Of a stretch of 64,000 nucleotides of DNA, positions 8,039 to 16,373 are shown in pieces (the stretch's first letter is position 1; the number at the start of each line of letters is the position of its first letter). The notes beneath the pieces were generated by a model. It did no database searches, had not been told where the DNA came from, and saw nothing but the letters and a program-made list of their open reading frames with translations. This DNA comes from Myxococcales bacterium (GTDB taxonomy: Bacteria > Myxococcota_A > Polyangia > Nannocystales > Nannocystaceae): NCBI GenBank assembly GCA_020633295.1, contig JACKDW010000002.1, forward strand, positions 1 through 64,000, read 5' to 3'. The translations under genes were made by a program, and so were the position numbers.

Positions 8039-8887
8039 GTGGCACACGCAAGCGCACTGTTTCCCGGACTCGCGGGGGATGACGAGCTATTGCTCAAATT
8101 CTGCGATATCGAGTTCAATGGCGACGAGGCGACGGTCACGAGGATCTGGCGTCGGAAGCCGACGCTCGTAAAGGACCTTCCGCCGAGCGAGACGATTGAG
8201 GGCTCGCTCCGTCCTGGCCAAGCCGTCATCGCGGGCGACCTCCTCTACGCTTTCGTCCGCCCCGGCGATGGAGGCGACGATTGCGAGGGGTCCGAAGTCG
8301 CCAATTCTCCATCGATTCCGGTCGACGAGCCCACTCCGAAGGAATCTACATTGACGACGGCTCTCGACGCTGAGTCCGGCGAGACCGAAGCCGTCGTGGA
8401 AACGCCTCCGGCGGAGCAAACCATCGTCGACGAACCGTGCGCGCGCAGGCCCGACGCTGCTCTCGACGAGTCGGTCTCGCTCACCGAGCGGCTGACGCGC
8501 CTCAGCCTCATGCTGTGCGACCAGCAAGAGCGCTACATGCAGCAGCACGTCGAGCGGGTCCGCCGGTTCGACGAGTACGTCCAGGAGCGCGAGCGGAAGC
8601 TCGACGTGCGGTGTGACGGCCTCGCCGCAGCGCAGGAGCGTCACCTCGAGACGCTGCGCTCGATCACGGCCGACGTGACCGCCTCGGTCAAGCTGGTCGG
8701 CCGTCAGGCGACCCCGACTTCGAACGAATTCCCCGAAGGCTATACGCAGGCGCGCGCCCGGTTGGCGGCGTCGGCGAGTCAGCCGGTCGATCTCCGCGTC
8801 GTCGCGTACCAGGTCGGCAGTTTCTTATCCGAGGCGCAGTCCTTCCTCTCCGGCGCGCCCGACCCCTCGAACGGAGGTTACCCGTGA
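8039..8887 (+). CDS. Coiled-coil protein, first gene of the operon
   Basis: A protein of 282 residues, unknown family. The N-terminal 75 residues look globular (beta-rich, ending LYAFVRPGDG). An acidic, disordered linker follows (about 78-145). A long charged helical region (about 150-225, e.g. QQERYMQQHVERVRRFDEYV) is a probable coiled coil, and the C-terminus has a short helix (VAYQVGSFLSEAQSFL). No transmembrane segment. GTG start at 8039 lacks a good ribosome site; ATG alternatives are absent nearby. It overlaps the next gene by 4 bp. Possibly a scaffold or soluble adaptor of the complex. Confidence 0.6.
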   Translation: MAHASALFPGLAGDDELLLKFCDIEFNGDEATVTRIWRRKPTLVKDLPPSETIEGSLRPGQAVIAGDLLYAFVRPGDGGDDCEGSEVANSPSIPVDEPTPKESTLTTALDAESGETEAVVETPPAEQTIVDEPCARRPDAALDESVSLTERLTRLSLMLCDQQERYMQQHVERVRRFDEYVQERERKLDVRCDGLAAAQERHLETLRSITADVTASVKLVGRQATPTSNEFPEGYTQARARLAASASQPVDLRVVAYQVGSFLSEAQSFLSGAPDPSNGGYP

Positions 8888-9381
8888 CACCCGAAGAACA
8901 CGTCATGTCGGTCGAGCAGGCGATCGGCGAAGGCTACCAGCGCAAGGTCGGCGAGCTACAGCGCGAGCTCAGGAAGGCCCAGAAGGAAGCCGAGGAGCGC
9001 GCCAAAGAGGCAGATCAGCTCAAGACACAGAACGCGATCGTGGTGCGCGACGCGACCGAGCAGCTCAGGCGCGCGGACGCCTGGGTCGCGCAGGCGGCCG
9101 GCGGCGACTGGAAGCAGCTGACGCTCGTCATTGGCGGCGCGGTCTCGGGCTTCGCGCTCGGCTACTACATCCAACGAGCGGCGAACGTCCGTGTCCCCTT
9201 CATGTCGCTGCTCGGCGTGGCGCTGCTCGGCACCGGCATGCTGATGCCCCGCTGGCACTGGTCCAGCAGGCTCGCGCTCGCCTCGAGCGGCGCGCTGATG
9301 GGCGTCGGCTCGGTCATGTACGTGCTGACCGTCTCGGACGACCAAGAACGTCCGGCGGCCGCGGGGGGAGAGACGCCATGA
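8884..9381 (+). CDS. Coiled-coil protein with about three TM helices
   Basis: A protein of 165 residues. An N-terminal charged coiled coil (about 15-75, RKAQKEAEERAKEADQ) leads into a hydrophobic part with about three membrane segments: LTLVIGGAVSGFALGYYI, FMSLLGVALLGTGML and LALASSGALMGVGSVMYVL. No catalytic motif. Coupled to both neighbours by 4-bp overlaps. GTG start at 8884; an internal ATG (MSVEQAIGEG) is possible. Membrane topology is by inspection. Probably an integral component of the operon's envelope complex or particle membrane. Confidence 0.6.
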   Translation: MTPEEHVMSVEQAIGEGYQRKVGELQRELRKAQKEAEERAKEADQLKTQNAIVVRDATEQLRRADAWVAQAAGGDWKQLTLVIGGAVSGFALGYYIQRAANVRVPFMSLLGVALLGTGMLMPRWHWSSRLALASSGALMGVGSVMYVLTVSDDQERPAAAGGETP

Positions 9382-9845
9382 AGGTGTACGCGCGCGTGCG
9401 TCGTGTGCTCGTCGGCGACTCGGACCTCGGGTTCGTGCACGCCGTCGCCGAGGACGGCGCGGAATTCAAGCTGGAGCTCGCGTCGGCGTACGCGAAGCGG
9501 ATCCAGCGAAACGATGTGCTCAGCATCAACATCGAGGTCGAGCGAATCCCCGCTCCGCTGTCCGCGAGGACCTTCGCGTCGCGTGTGCCCCCGTCTCGGC
9601 TCGTGCCGAACCCGAGGTCCGAGCACGCGCCGCGCGAGGCCCTTGACCGGCCACAGACGAGTGCGAACGGCGAGGGTCCTCCGCCCACGTCGCGCGAAGT
9701 CCCAACAGATCCCCGATCCAGCGTCACGGCCGACGCGGAACCCACCGCGCGCCGGAGCGCGAGTTCACCCGACCCACGGAAGCGGCGACGAACCCCTGAC
9801 CGAGAACTGCGAAGGCTTCTGGGCCTCGCCAAACCACGAGGATAG
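9378..9845 (+). CDS. Small N-domain protein with disordered basic tail
   Basis: A protein of 155 residues. The first 55 residues are beta-rich (MKVYARVRRVLVGDSD, GFVHAVAEDGAEFKLEL, DVLSINIEVERIP) and could be a small barrel. The remainder is rich in Pro, Ser and Arg and ends in a basic stretch (RKRRRTPDRELRRLLGLAK) that might bind nucleic acid or lipid heads. No recognised family. The ATGA overlap with the preceding gene and a 2-bp gap to the next indicate co-translation. Confidence 0.55.
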   Translation: MKVYARVRRVLVGDSDLGFVHAVAEDGAEFKLELASAYAKRIQRNDVLSINIEVERIPAPLSARTFASRVPPSRLVPNPRSEHAPREALDRPQTSANGEGPPPTSREVPTDPRSSVTADAEPTARRSASSPDPRKRRRTPDRELRRLLGLAKPRG

Positions 9846-9847
9846 AG

Positions 9848-10612
9848 ATGGCAAACACCGGAACTACGACCGACGGCACCGTGATCGTGCTGCCCCACGA
9901 CGGCGCGACGCTCCACCCCAGCACAGCCGGCTCCACGGACGACCGCGAGCTCGAGCATCGGATCTGTACGGCGCTCAACGTCCCGACCGGCGCGTTGCCG
10001 GAGCTGGTCGGCTGCCTACCGTCGCTGCGCGAGTACAAGACGATGTGCGAGGTGACGCGCCAACTCCAGCGGCGCTGCAACTCGCTCGAGGAGCTGCTTC
10101 GGCAGAACTGCTGCCCCGCGAACCGGCTCTACGGACGCCCGACGCTCGATGAGTACTCGACCCGATCGCAGATCGACATCGATCAGATCGTCGCGGACTT
10201 CGGGCCCGGCTACGTCAACGAGCTCCCGCTCGCTCCCAAACAGAAGATTCGGCTTCAGCAGGTCGCGCGACCCGGCTTCATCCCGCGGATGATCCAGGTC
10301 GATATGTCGCTCGCCAACAACGGCACCAACTACCTCGACTTCAGGATCCAGTTCTACGTGGGCCCCGGCGGGAAGGCGGAGGGCAAGCGGATCGGGCCCA
10401 CCTGGCGCGGCAACCAGTTCCTCGCCAAGAACGGCACGCCGATCATCAAGGAATTCCCCGAGTGGCGCTCGTGCCAGATCGAGGTCGGGAGCGCCGAGTA
10501 CCTGTCCGTCGAGATCGAGCACATCGGCACCGCGAACAACCTCGACAGCGTGTTCGTCACCGTCGGCCACGACGCGAGCGCGTTTCACAAGCTCTGCGAC
10601 ACGAGCTGCTGA
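9848..10612 (+). CDS. Beta-rich protein, candidate coat or penton component
   Basis: A protein of 254 residues. An N-terminal helical, Cys-containing part (about 35-95; CEVTRQLQRRCNSLEELLRQ then CC) is followed by about 140 residues of alternating strands: FIPRMIQVDMSLANNGTNYL, FRIQFYVGPGG, EVGSAEYLSVEIEHIG, SVFVTVGHDAS. The strand spacing and lengths look like a single jelly-roll, as in small viral capsid or spike proteins, but no family could be named. Start ATG 9848, 2 bp after the preceding stop. The structural idea is an inference only. Confidence 0.5.
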   Translation: MANTGTTTDGTVIVLPHDGATLHPSTAGSTDDRELEHRICTALNVPTGALPELVGCLPSLREYKTMCEVTRQLQRRCNSLEELLRQNCCPANRLYGRPTLDEYSTRSQIDIDQIVADFGPGYVNELPLAPKQKIRLQQVARPGFIPRMIQVDMSLANNGTNYLDFRIQFYVGPGGKAEGKRIGPTWRGNQFLAKNGTPIIKEFPEWRSCQIEVGSAEYLSVEIEHIGTANNLDSVFVTVGHDASAFHKLCDTSC

Positions 10613-10641
10613 CCTACGCGCACGGACTCGGGAGGAAGACA

Positions 10642-11511
10642 ATGGCTGAGCCCTACGTACTCACGATCACGAGCGAGACCGACTTCGACGGCACGACGCC
10701 GATGAACCAGTCTCGAGGCGACTTCGCGCAGAGCGGGCGCATGTACTCTGTCACGATCGAAGGGCCGGCCGGCGTCATCCCAGCCGACTTCTTCGGTCTC
10801 GTCTCGGCCTCGGCGCCGAAGCTCGTCGGCGTTGCGAGCGACTCGCACAACCCGCTGAACCTGGCGCTGGTCAAGGACAGCGGGAGTGCGGTGGCGTCCC
10901 GGGAGTGCATCACCCTGAGCCCCCAGATTCAGCATGTGATGATGGCTGGGGGCGACCACCTGGTCGTACGGACGCGCAACGGCGGGCGCGTCACGCTGCA
11001 CCTCACGGTCAACGCGCTCAGCGAGCGTGACCACGTCGAGCTCGCGCTGCGACGCGAACACGAACCGCACCTGCGGCACTTCCGTGTCCGGCGAAGCGAC
11101 GGCGTAGGCTGGTCCGGCGCCCCGGGAGACGACGTGCTGCCGGCGACCTTCACCTTCGATCACGAGACCGGGATTCTCGAGTTCACGACGACGCTGCAAG
11201 GACCGCTCGCGCTCGAGACCCTCTACCCGCGCTCGAACGTCGCGTCGTGCTACGCGACCGTACGGTTCTCGGGTCCCGGTGTGGGAGGCTCGCAGATCTA
11301 CGTCGTAGATCGCGAGCAGCGGCGAGCGGTCGTCGTCGAGAGCGCGCTCGTGGAGATGGCGTGGAGCAAGGTCATCTACGTGACGCGCGATGACCTGCTC
11401 CTGCTCAATACGCCAGCTCCCGTGGACGGCGCGCAGATTCACACCGACATCCAGCTCGTCGAGGCGCCCCCGCGCGGGCGATTTGTCGGGCGATTTGACC
11501 GGAGCGCCTGA
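10642..11511 (+). CDS. Beta-rich protein, possible double beta domain
   Basis: A protein of 289 residues from ATG 10642 (GGAGGAAG just upstream). It is almost entirely beta-patterned with no transmembrane segment. It seems to hold two domains: about 1-150 (MYSVTIEGPAGVIPADFFG, GDHLVVRTRNGGRVTLHL) and about 150-289 (ATFTFDHETGILEFTTTLQ, IYVTRDDLLLLNT). Size and make-up would suit a double jelly-roll major coat protein of a tailless virus; a tail or receptor protein or a lectin-like adhesin are alternatives. It sits directly after the other beta-rich gene. Confidence 0.5.
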   Translation: MAEPYVLTITSETDFDGTTPMNQSRGDFAQSGRMYSVTIEGPAGVIPADFFGLVSASAPKLVGVASDSHNPLNLALVKDSGSAVASRECITLSPQIQHVMMAGGDHLVVRTRNGGRVTLHLTVNALSERDHVELALRREHEPHLRHFRVRRSDGVGWSGAPGDDVLPATFTFDHETGILEFTTTLQGPLALETLYPRSNVASCYATVRFSGPGVGGSQIYVVDREQRRAVVVESALVEMAWSKVIYVTRDDLLLLNTPAPVDGAQIHTDIQLVEAPPRGRFVGRFDRSA

Positions 11512-12023
11512 TGTCCGTCTCAAGCTCACGCATCGAGATGCTCGCGCGGTACTCCGCGCTCGACGCGAGCCTGCGCGACGGCGCCGAGCGGTCGCTCCAC
11601 ACCGAGGACGTCGAGACATTCCTCGAGGTGCTCTTCGCCGAGGCGGACGAAGCGGGGCGGATTGCGTACGAGCAGCAGATCGACCAGGCCGATGCCGAGG
11701 CGTACCCGTGGACGGCTGTCCGCGCCCGCGCGATCAACCCGGGAGACTTGGCCCTCGACGTGGCGCTCACGTTCGCTCCGCCTGCGCTCGTGCTGGCGCT
11801 GACAAGGCGGGAGGATCTCGAGCCCGAACTCCCGGGAGACGAGTTGCCGGGCGCTCTGCCGCTGGCGGTCGCGGCGATCGAGCGCTGGGACCCCGCCGCG
11901 CTCCTCGACTCAATCTCGCCGTTCGGCTGGTCGGAGCCCGACCTCGCGGCCCGCGGCACCCTCGATGACGTCGACGCGATGGCGGCGATCGTCGCCAACA
12001 CGCCAGGAGACACGGGAGCATGA
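11511..12023 (+). CDS. Acidic hypothetical protein
   Basis: A protein of 170 residues, mostly helical and acidic (LRDGAERSLHTEDVETFLEV, FAEADEAGRIAYEQQIDQAD). No membrane segment and no catalytic signature recognised. Its start overlaps the preceding stop as TGATG and its stop overlaps the next start as ATGA. Small size and acidity fit an accessory assembly or chaperone role, but nothing in the sequence shows it. Confidence 0.55.
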   Translation: MSVSSSRIEMLARYSALDASLRDGAERSLHTEDVETFLEVLFAEADEAGRIAYEQQIDQADAEAYPWTAVRARAINPGDLALDVALTFAPPALVLALTRREDLEPELPGDELPGALPLAVAAIERWDPAALLDSISPFGWSEPDLAARGTLDDVDAMAAIVANTPGDTGA

Positions 12024-12964
12024 ATCGCGCACTCGTCATTGGTGGGACCGCGGCAGCGGTGGCCACAGCCGGTAGCGTCGCGTACTACCTCTACCGACGT
12101 GGGCAAGCGAAGGAACTCGGCCCAGGGACCGAACCCGCGCCGCCGCTCGATTCGCCCGCTCCAAACGCACCGGAACCCGGACCCGCGCCCGCGCCCGCGC
12201 CGAGTCCTCTTCCCGCGACCACCGAAGCCGAGCGCGTCGGCGTCTGGGACAACGTGCTGCCGCTCCCCACGGCCGAGGACGTCTCGGGCGACCTCGAGAG
12301 CAACTGGGGCTCGACTCCACGGACGTACCGGCCGCTGTTCCAGCTCATGGAAGAAGCCAGCGGCATCGAGGGCTCCGCGCGCATCTACAGCGTGATCGCC
12401 TACGGGGAGTCGCGCTACGTCCCGTCCGCGCAGAACGGCGACGGCGACACGGCGCGCGACAAGGCCGAGCGCACCTACTCGAACCGGGCGTGGAGCACGA
12501 TGCAGGGCTTCGGCTACAACGCCGACAACGTCCCCTACGGTCCCGAGGCGGCGAACTTCGGATCGGGCGGGCTGCTCGGCGCGCTCGCTCCCTACTTCCT
12601 CGCCATCGGCGCCGTCACGCTCGGCAAGGCCGGCGCGCCGCTGCTCAAGAGCCGGCCGCAGATCATCTTCCTGCCGCGTGTAGCCGCGTTCCACGGCGTC
12701 GTCTACCTCTGGCGGCTCCACACGCAGCATGACGTACGGGACATCCCGGACATCAAGGTCGGCTGGGGCTCCCCGTCGCTGCTGAGCGCGAAGAATCGCG
12801 GCAGCGCGACGTACACGAAGATCCGCGAGAAGTTCGTGGGTCACGCGAGGGAGGTCGGCATCGACCTGTCCAAGCTGCCATCCAAGCTGAACGTCGACGG
12901 CTTCACGGGCGTGACGTCGGTGTTCGAGAAGATCGTGGGCACCTTGCCCACGCGCGCGGGGTGA
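12020..12964 (+). CDS. Membrane-anchored lytic transglycosylase-like protein
   Basis: A protein of 314 residues. An N-terminal membrane helix (about 4-24, VIGGTAAAVATAGSVAYYL) is followed by a Pro/Ala-rich spacer (about 36-68). The C-terminal domain carries ARIYSVIAYGESRYVPSAQ, in which E130-S131 matches the catalytic ES motif of SLT-type transglycosylases. The following residues are unlike the usual N/QSGG motif, so the family is divergent. Predicted topology puts the enzyme outside the inner membrane or at a particle membrane. Together with the M23-like protein further on it would open peptidoglycan. Divergent homologue, not confirmed. Confidence 0.55.
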   Translation: MNRALVIGGTAAAVATAGSVAYYLYRRGQAKELGPGTEPAPPLDSPAPNAPEPGPAPAPAPSPLPATTEAERVGVWDNVLPLPTAEDVSGDLESNWGSTPRTYRPLFQLMEEASGIEGSARIYSVIAYGESRYVPSAQNGDGDTARDKAERTYSNRAWSTMQGFGYNADNVPYGPEAANFGSGGLLGALAPYFLAIGAVTLGKAGAPLLKSRPQIIFLPRVAAFHGVVYLWRLHTQHDVRDIPDIKVGWGSPSLLSAKNRGSATYTKIREKFVGHAREVGIDLSKLPSKLNVDGFTGVTSVFEKIVGTLPTRAG

Positions 12965-14115
12965 TCATGCAGTCCTCAGATCATTTGAGCTGCTACGACG
13001 GCGAGCTGAACGCGCTCGCGGACCTCGCGGGCGACTTCGACGCGGCGTCTCCAGCCGACACGCACCGCTGGATCGGGGCGCAGTGGCGCAGCGTGGCGAA
13101 CGCGCTCGGCTGGTCACGACCGCTCGAGCGCTCCTTCCTCGCGCTGCAAGCCTTCGCCGAGGGCGGCGTCCCGGCGCAGCATCTGACCGAGAAGGCCGCG
13201 CTCGACGCCTTCGAGGATTGGCACATCGATCGCCCGATCGTCTCGCGCGGCTTGACGCTCGCGCAGCGCCGCGAGCTCGCGCGCGTACAGACGATCGTGA
13301 TCGACAAACTCGACACGAACGGCCGAGGGACGCTCAATCGCTGGCGGCCCTACATCAGCAGCACGTCGCTGCCGAACAAGGCGTGCGTGGACCTGAATGC
13401 GGTGGGCACGGTGACCCCGCAGGGACCCGGCGGAATCCGAGCGGCCCGTGTGACCGTGCGAGCGAAGCCGCTGATGGCCGCGTTCGCGTCTGCGCCCCGC
13501 AGCGCGACGTACTTCCGGGCGTTTCGCTCGGACACGGCGCCGTCCTACTTCGCCGACAAGTCGACGCCCGAGAACGTGTCCGAGTGCGACTACCCCGTGG
13601 TGCTCTCGCTGGGTACGTTCCCGTACGTCTACGGGGGCGTGCTCGGGTCCTACGCCCCCGGCCTCACGTGGACGACCAGCACGCACTCGCCGGCTCGTCG
13701 GGGTATGACCGTCGCGGCGAGCTTCTGGCAGGCCGAGCCGAACCTGAGCCAAGACGCCCGCGTCGTCGTCGCGCAGTACCGTCACTTCCGCGCGACGACC
13801 GATCGCGTGCTCGCGGGCGTAGCGACGCCGCCAGCCGAGAACCACCGCCCGATCGTCGGCGAGGTCCATCGCCGGGGCGGTCTGCTCCACGTCTACCAGG
13901 GCGCGCTCGAGCTCGCCCGCTTCCAAGGGCCTCGAGGTGTGCTCGCGGCCAGTTCGTACAACTACATCAAACTTCGCTTCGCCGCGTTCTTCGCAGCCCG
14001 ACGAGCCTACCTGCGCGCTCGCGCATCGCTCTCGCCGGCGGCTCGCTCCGCGATCGCCCGCAACCCTGACCCCTGCCTGCGCGCGACTCCGCGTCTCGCC
14101 GTGGAGCGTGCGTGA
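12961..14115 (+). CDS. Hypothetical operon protein, unknown
   Basis: A protein of 384 residues. N-terminal part helical (about 1-120: LAGDFDAASPADTHRWIG, LAQRRELARVQTIVIDKL). The central part (about 140-280) is beta-rich with aromatic stretches (FPYVYGGVLGSYAPGLTW). The C-terminus is Arg/Ala-rich and helical (AAFFAARRAYLRARASL). No clear membrane helix, no motif recognised. Starts GTG 12961 overlapping the previous stop; ATG at 12967 is an alternative. Ends overlapping the next gene as ATGA. Confidence 0.5.
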   Translation: MIMQSSDHLSCYDGELNALADLAGDFDAASPADTHRWIGAQWRSVANALGWSRPLERSFLALQAFAEGGVPAQHLTEKAALDAFEDWHIDRPIVSRGLTLAQRRELARVQTIVIDKLDTNGRGTLNRWRPYISSTSLPNKACVDLNAVGTVTPQGPGGIRAARVTVRAKPLMAAFASAPRSATYFRAFRSDTAPSYFADKSTPENVSECDYPVVLSLGTFPYVYGGVLGSYAPGLTWTTSTHSPARRGMTVAASFWQAEPNLSQDARVVVAQYRHFRATTDRVLAGVATPPAENHRPIVGEVHRRGGLLHVYQGALELARFQGPRGVLAASSYNYIKLRFAAFFAARRAYLRARASLSPAARSAIARNPDPCLRATPRLAVERA

Positions 14116-16097
14116 TGGCGACGATCGAAGCAGGATCGGCGAAGTATCAGAGCTACTTCGGGTCGATCGAGGACGACCTGTTCGTGAGTCGGCTACCGCC
14201 GCGCGATGTCCTCGTGAGCGCGTTGGCCGACCCGAGCCTCGACCCCGCGAAGATCGACGAGAGCTTCCCGATCAACGATCGCATCGGCTCGGCCGGCGTG
14301 CTCCGCAAGCAAGGCGTCACGGACCTCACCCTCGGCGTCAAGTACATGCTGCGGGCCGTCTCGGTGCCCGTGACCGGGGCCGAGGGCGTGGTGGGGAACG
14401 GGATGCTCACGCAGTACATCCACGCGCTTGATGACATCACCGCGCCCGTGCAGCTCGCGTCGTCGCTGTCGCCGGCTGGCGTCAGCCAGGCGCTCGGTCA
14501 GGTCCCTCCGGGCGCGACGCCAGGACAGATCGCCGCCCGAGCCGCGTTCGGCGTGGGCATGTCCGCCCTCTCCGCGACGGGCCCGGTCGGAGCCGCAGCT
14601 GCGGCGATCGTGGGCTTCGCGGCGGCGATCTTCTCGGCGTTCAAGTCGAAGCGGCGCAAGGAGGCCCGCACCGAGCAGGAGCGCCAACAGGTCGCGTACG
14701 AGGCCCTGCCGCCGCTGCAGGAGCCGCGGCAGAACGTCGACGACTGGTACCTCAACAACGTGCTCCTCGGGCTCATGGAGACCGGCTCATGGACGCCGAT
14801 CTTCAGCCCGCGATTCGACCCCACGCGGGAGTGGGTCGGCGTCGAGCGACACGGCGGCATGGCCTTTGCGCCCGGAGAACGACAGAAGGGCGAGACCGAG
14901 TTCGGGACCTCGGTCGACGTCTTCACTCCTACCGGCGGCGTCGGCCTGATCCCTGGGCTCAACCGGATCACCTCCGTCGTGCAGGTCTCGCTCGACTGGA
15001 GGAGCAGCCCGTCGTTCACGTCGTGGCAAGAGACGTTCTCGGGCAGCTGGCCCGTGACGCAGGCGACCGTTCAGGATGTCGGCGCCTTCTACGTGAACAC
15101 CTCACGCCTCGCGTCGGTCGCGTGGGCGTGGGTGTCCCAGCAGAACGCGGGCGTCGACCTGTACAAGGTCTACGTCGGACGCCACAACGGCCCCGGCGCC
15201 GATCACCTCTGTTATCGCTGGAAGTCGTACTGCGACGGCGGTCTACGCTTCCTCGTCGAGAACGCCGAGGACTACTACAAGCTCGACGGGCACCCCCCTC
15301 AGCTCAGCAAGGCGCGGATCCGCAGCGGCGATCCTGACTACGTCCTCGGTTCCGCCATCGCCTGCGCCATCGGTGCATGGCAGTGCGTGCTCAAGGGCGG
15401 CACCTCCTCGCACCCCGTCTACGGTCGGCTGAGCTCGTCGGGGTACGAAACCTTCGAGATGGGCAGCAAGCCTGGCCTCGGTCCGGGGCGACTGCACTCG
15501 CTGGGGTGCGTGATGGACCCCGCGTCGGTTCAGGCGACCGCGGGCGGCAGGCGCTGCCTCGTCACGATGTACGACACCCATATTCGCCCCGCGCTCGAGG
15601 TCGTCCGGAAGCGCCAGGTGCACTACCTGCGTCACTCGCTGGTCTGCGCCTATGTTCGCCGCGGCTGGGACGCCTTCCGCGACGACGAGATCGCGGAGCT
15701 GCTCGACCAAGTGCGCGCGACTCTGCTCGAGCACCCCGACCGCAAACTCGTGAACCTGCAGGATGTCCCGCGCGACGAACCTGGCGTCTCGGGTCGACCG
15801 GGGACGTGGCGCGAGCAACTGCTCGCGTCGGGTGTGCCGAAGATCCCGGCGGTCTCCAAGGTCAAGCTCGGTCAGAGCAGACCCGCCGGCACGATCGAGC
15901 CCGAAGCCGAGCCCGCGCCGGTTGTCCCTGGGTCGACACACACAATGCCGTGGGCCGACACGAGGCTGCTCGAGCTCGATTCTCTGCCGGGGCGAGTCGT
16001 GACCACGAGACGTACATGGCCGTGGCTCGCCGGCGCGGGCGCGCTCGCGCTCGGTACGGCCGGCCTGATCTACGCGAGGAGAGGACGCAATGGATGA
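14112..16097 (+). CDS. Large protein with two hydrophobic segments
   Basis: A protein of 661 residues, unknown family. A Gly/Ala-rich hydrophobic segment at about 157-182 (VGAAAAAIVGFAAAIFSAF) is followed by a strongly basic cluster (KSKRRKEARTEQERQQ). A long beta-rich domain with several Cys and Trp follows, then a helical part. A C-terminal transmembrane helix (WPWLAGAGALALGTAGLIYA) ends in RRGRNG, so the C-terminus is probably anchored with a short cytosolic tail. The amphipathic first segment could insert in a membrane, as in viral or pore-type proteins. Stop overlaps the next start by 8 bp. Confidence 0.55.
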   Translation: MMATIEAGSAKYQSYFGSIEDDLFVSRLPPRDVLVSALADPSLDPAKIDESFPINDRIGSAGVLRKQGVTDLTLGVKYMLRAVSVPVTGAEGVVGNGMLTQYIHALDDITAPVQLASSLSPAGVSQALGQVPPGATPGQIAARAAFGVGMSALSATGPVGAAAAAIVGFAAAIFSAFKSKRRKEARTEQERQQVAYEALPPLQEPRQNVDDWYLNNVLLGLMETGSWTPIFSPRFDPTREWVGVERHGGMAFAPGERQKGETEFGTSVDVFTPTGGVGLIPGLNRITSVVQVSLDWRSSPSFTSWQETFSGSWPVTQATVQDVGAFYVNTSRLASVAWAWVSQQNAGVDLYKVYVGRHNGPGADHLCYRWKSYCDGGLRFLVENAEDYYKLDGHPPQLSKARIRSGDPDYVLGSAIACAIGAWQCVLKGGTSSHPVYGRLSSSGYETFEMGSKPGLGPGRLHSLGCVMDPASVQATAGGRRCLVTMYDTHIRPALEVVRKRQVHYLRHSLVCAYVRRGWDAFRDDEIAELLDQVRATLLEHPDRKLVNLQDVPRDEPGVSGRPGTWREQLLASGVPKIPAVSKVKLGQSRPAGTIEPEAEPAPVVPGSTHTMPWADTRLLELDSLPGRVVTTRRTWPWLAGAGALALGTAGLIYARRGRNG

Positions 16098-16356
16098 GAT
16101 GAACCCCGCCTTTACCCAGCTCCAAGCGCGGTGCCGGGCTCAACAACACGCCTCCGCTCGACGACTCGGGTACGCGATCGTCGGAGGACTGTTCAGCGCT
16201 CCGCTGCTGATGTTCGGCGGTATGTGGCTCGAGCAGCGTCGGAAGCACGCGTGCGCGTGCTCGCTTCCCGAAGGGAAACCCGAGGGCGGCTCCGAGGAAC
16301 TTGGGACGAACGGAGACGCCGGCGATGGCGGCTCCGACGGTAGCAACGGCGAATAG
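16090..16356 (+). CDS. Small single-span membrane protein
   Basis: A protein of 88 residues. It has a short basic N-terminal part, one transmembrane helix (about 27-46, YAIVGGLFSAPLLMFGGMW), and a Cys-containing segment (KHACACS). The acidic Gly/Ser-rich tail (GSEELGTNGDAGDGGSDG) is likely disordered. Start ATG 16090 lies inside the preceding gene's last codons. One of the many small membrane proteins of this operon; no homologue recognised. Confidence 0.55.
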   Translation: MDEMNPAFTQLQARCRAQQHASARRLGYAIVGGLFSAPLLMFGGMWLEQRRKHACACSLPEGKPEGGSEELGTNGDAGDGGSDGSNGE

Positions 16357-16373
16357 AAGAACGGGCGACGACA

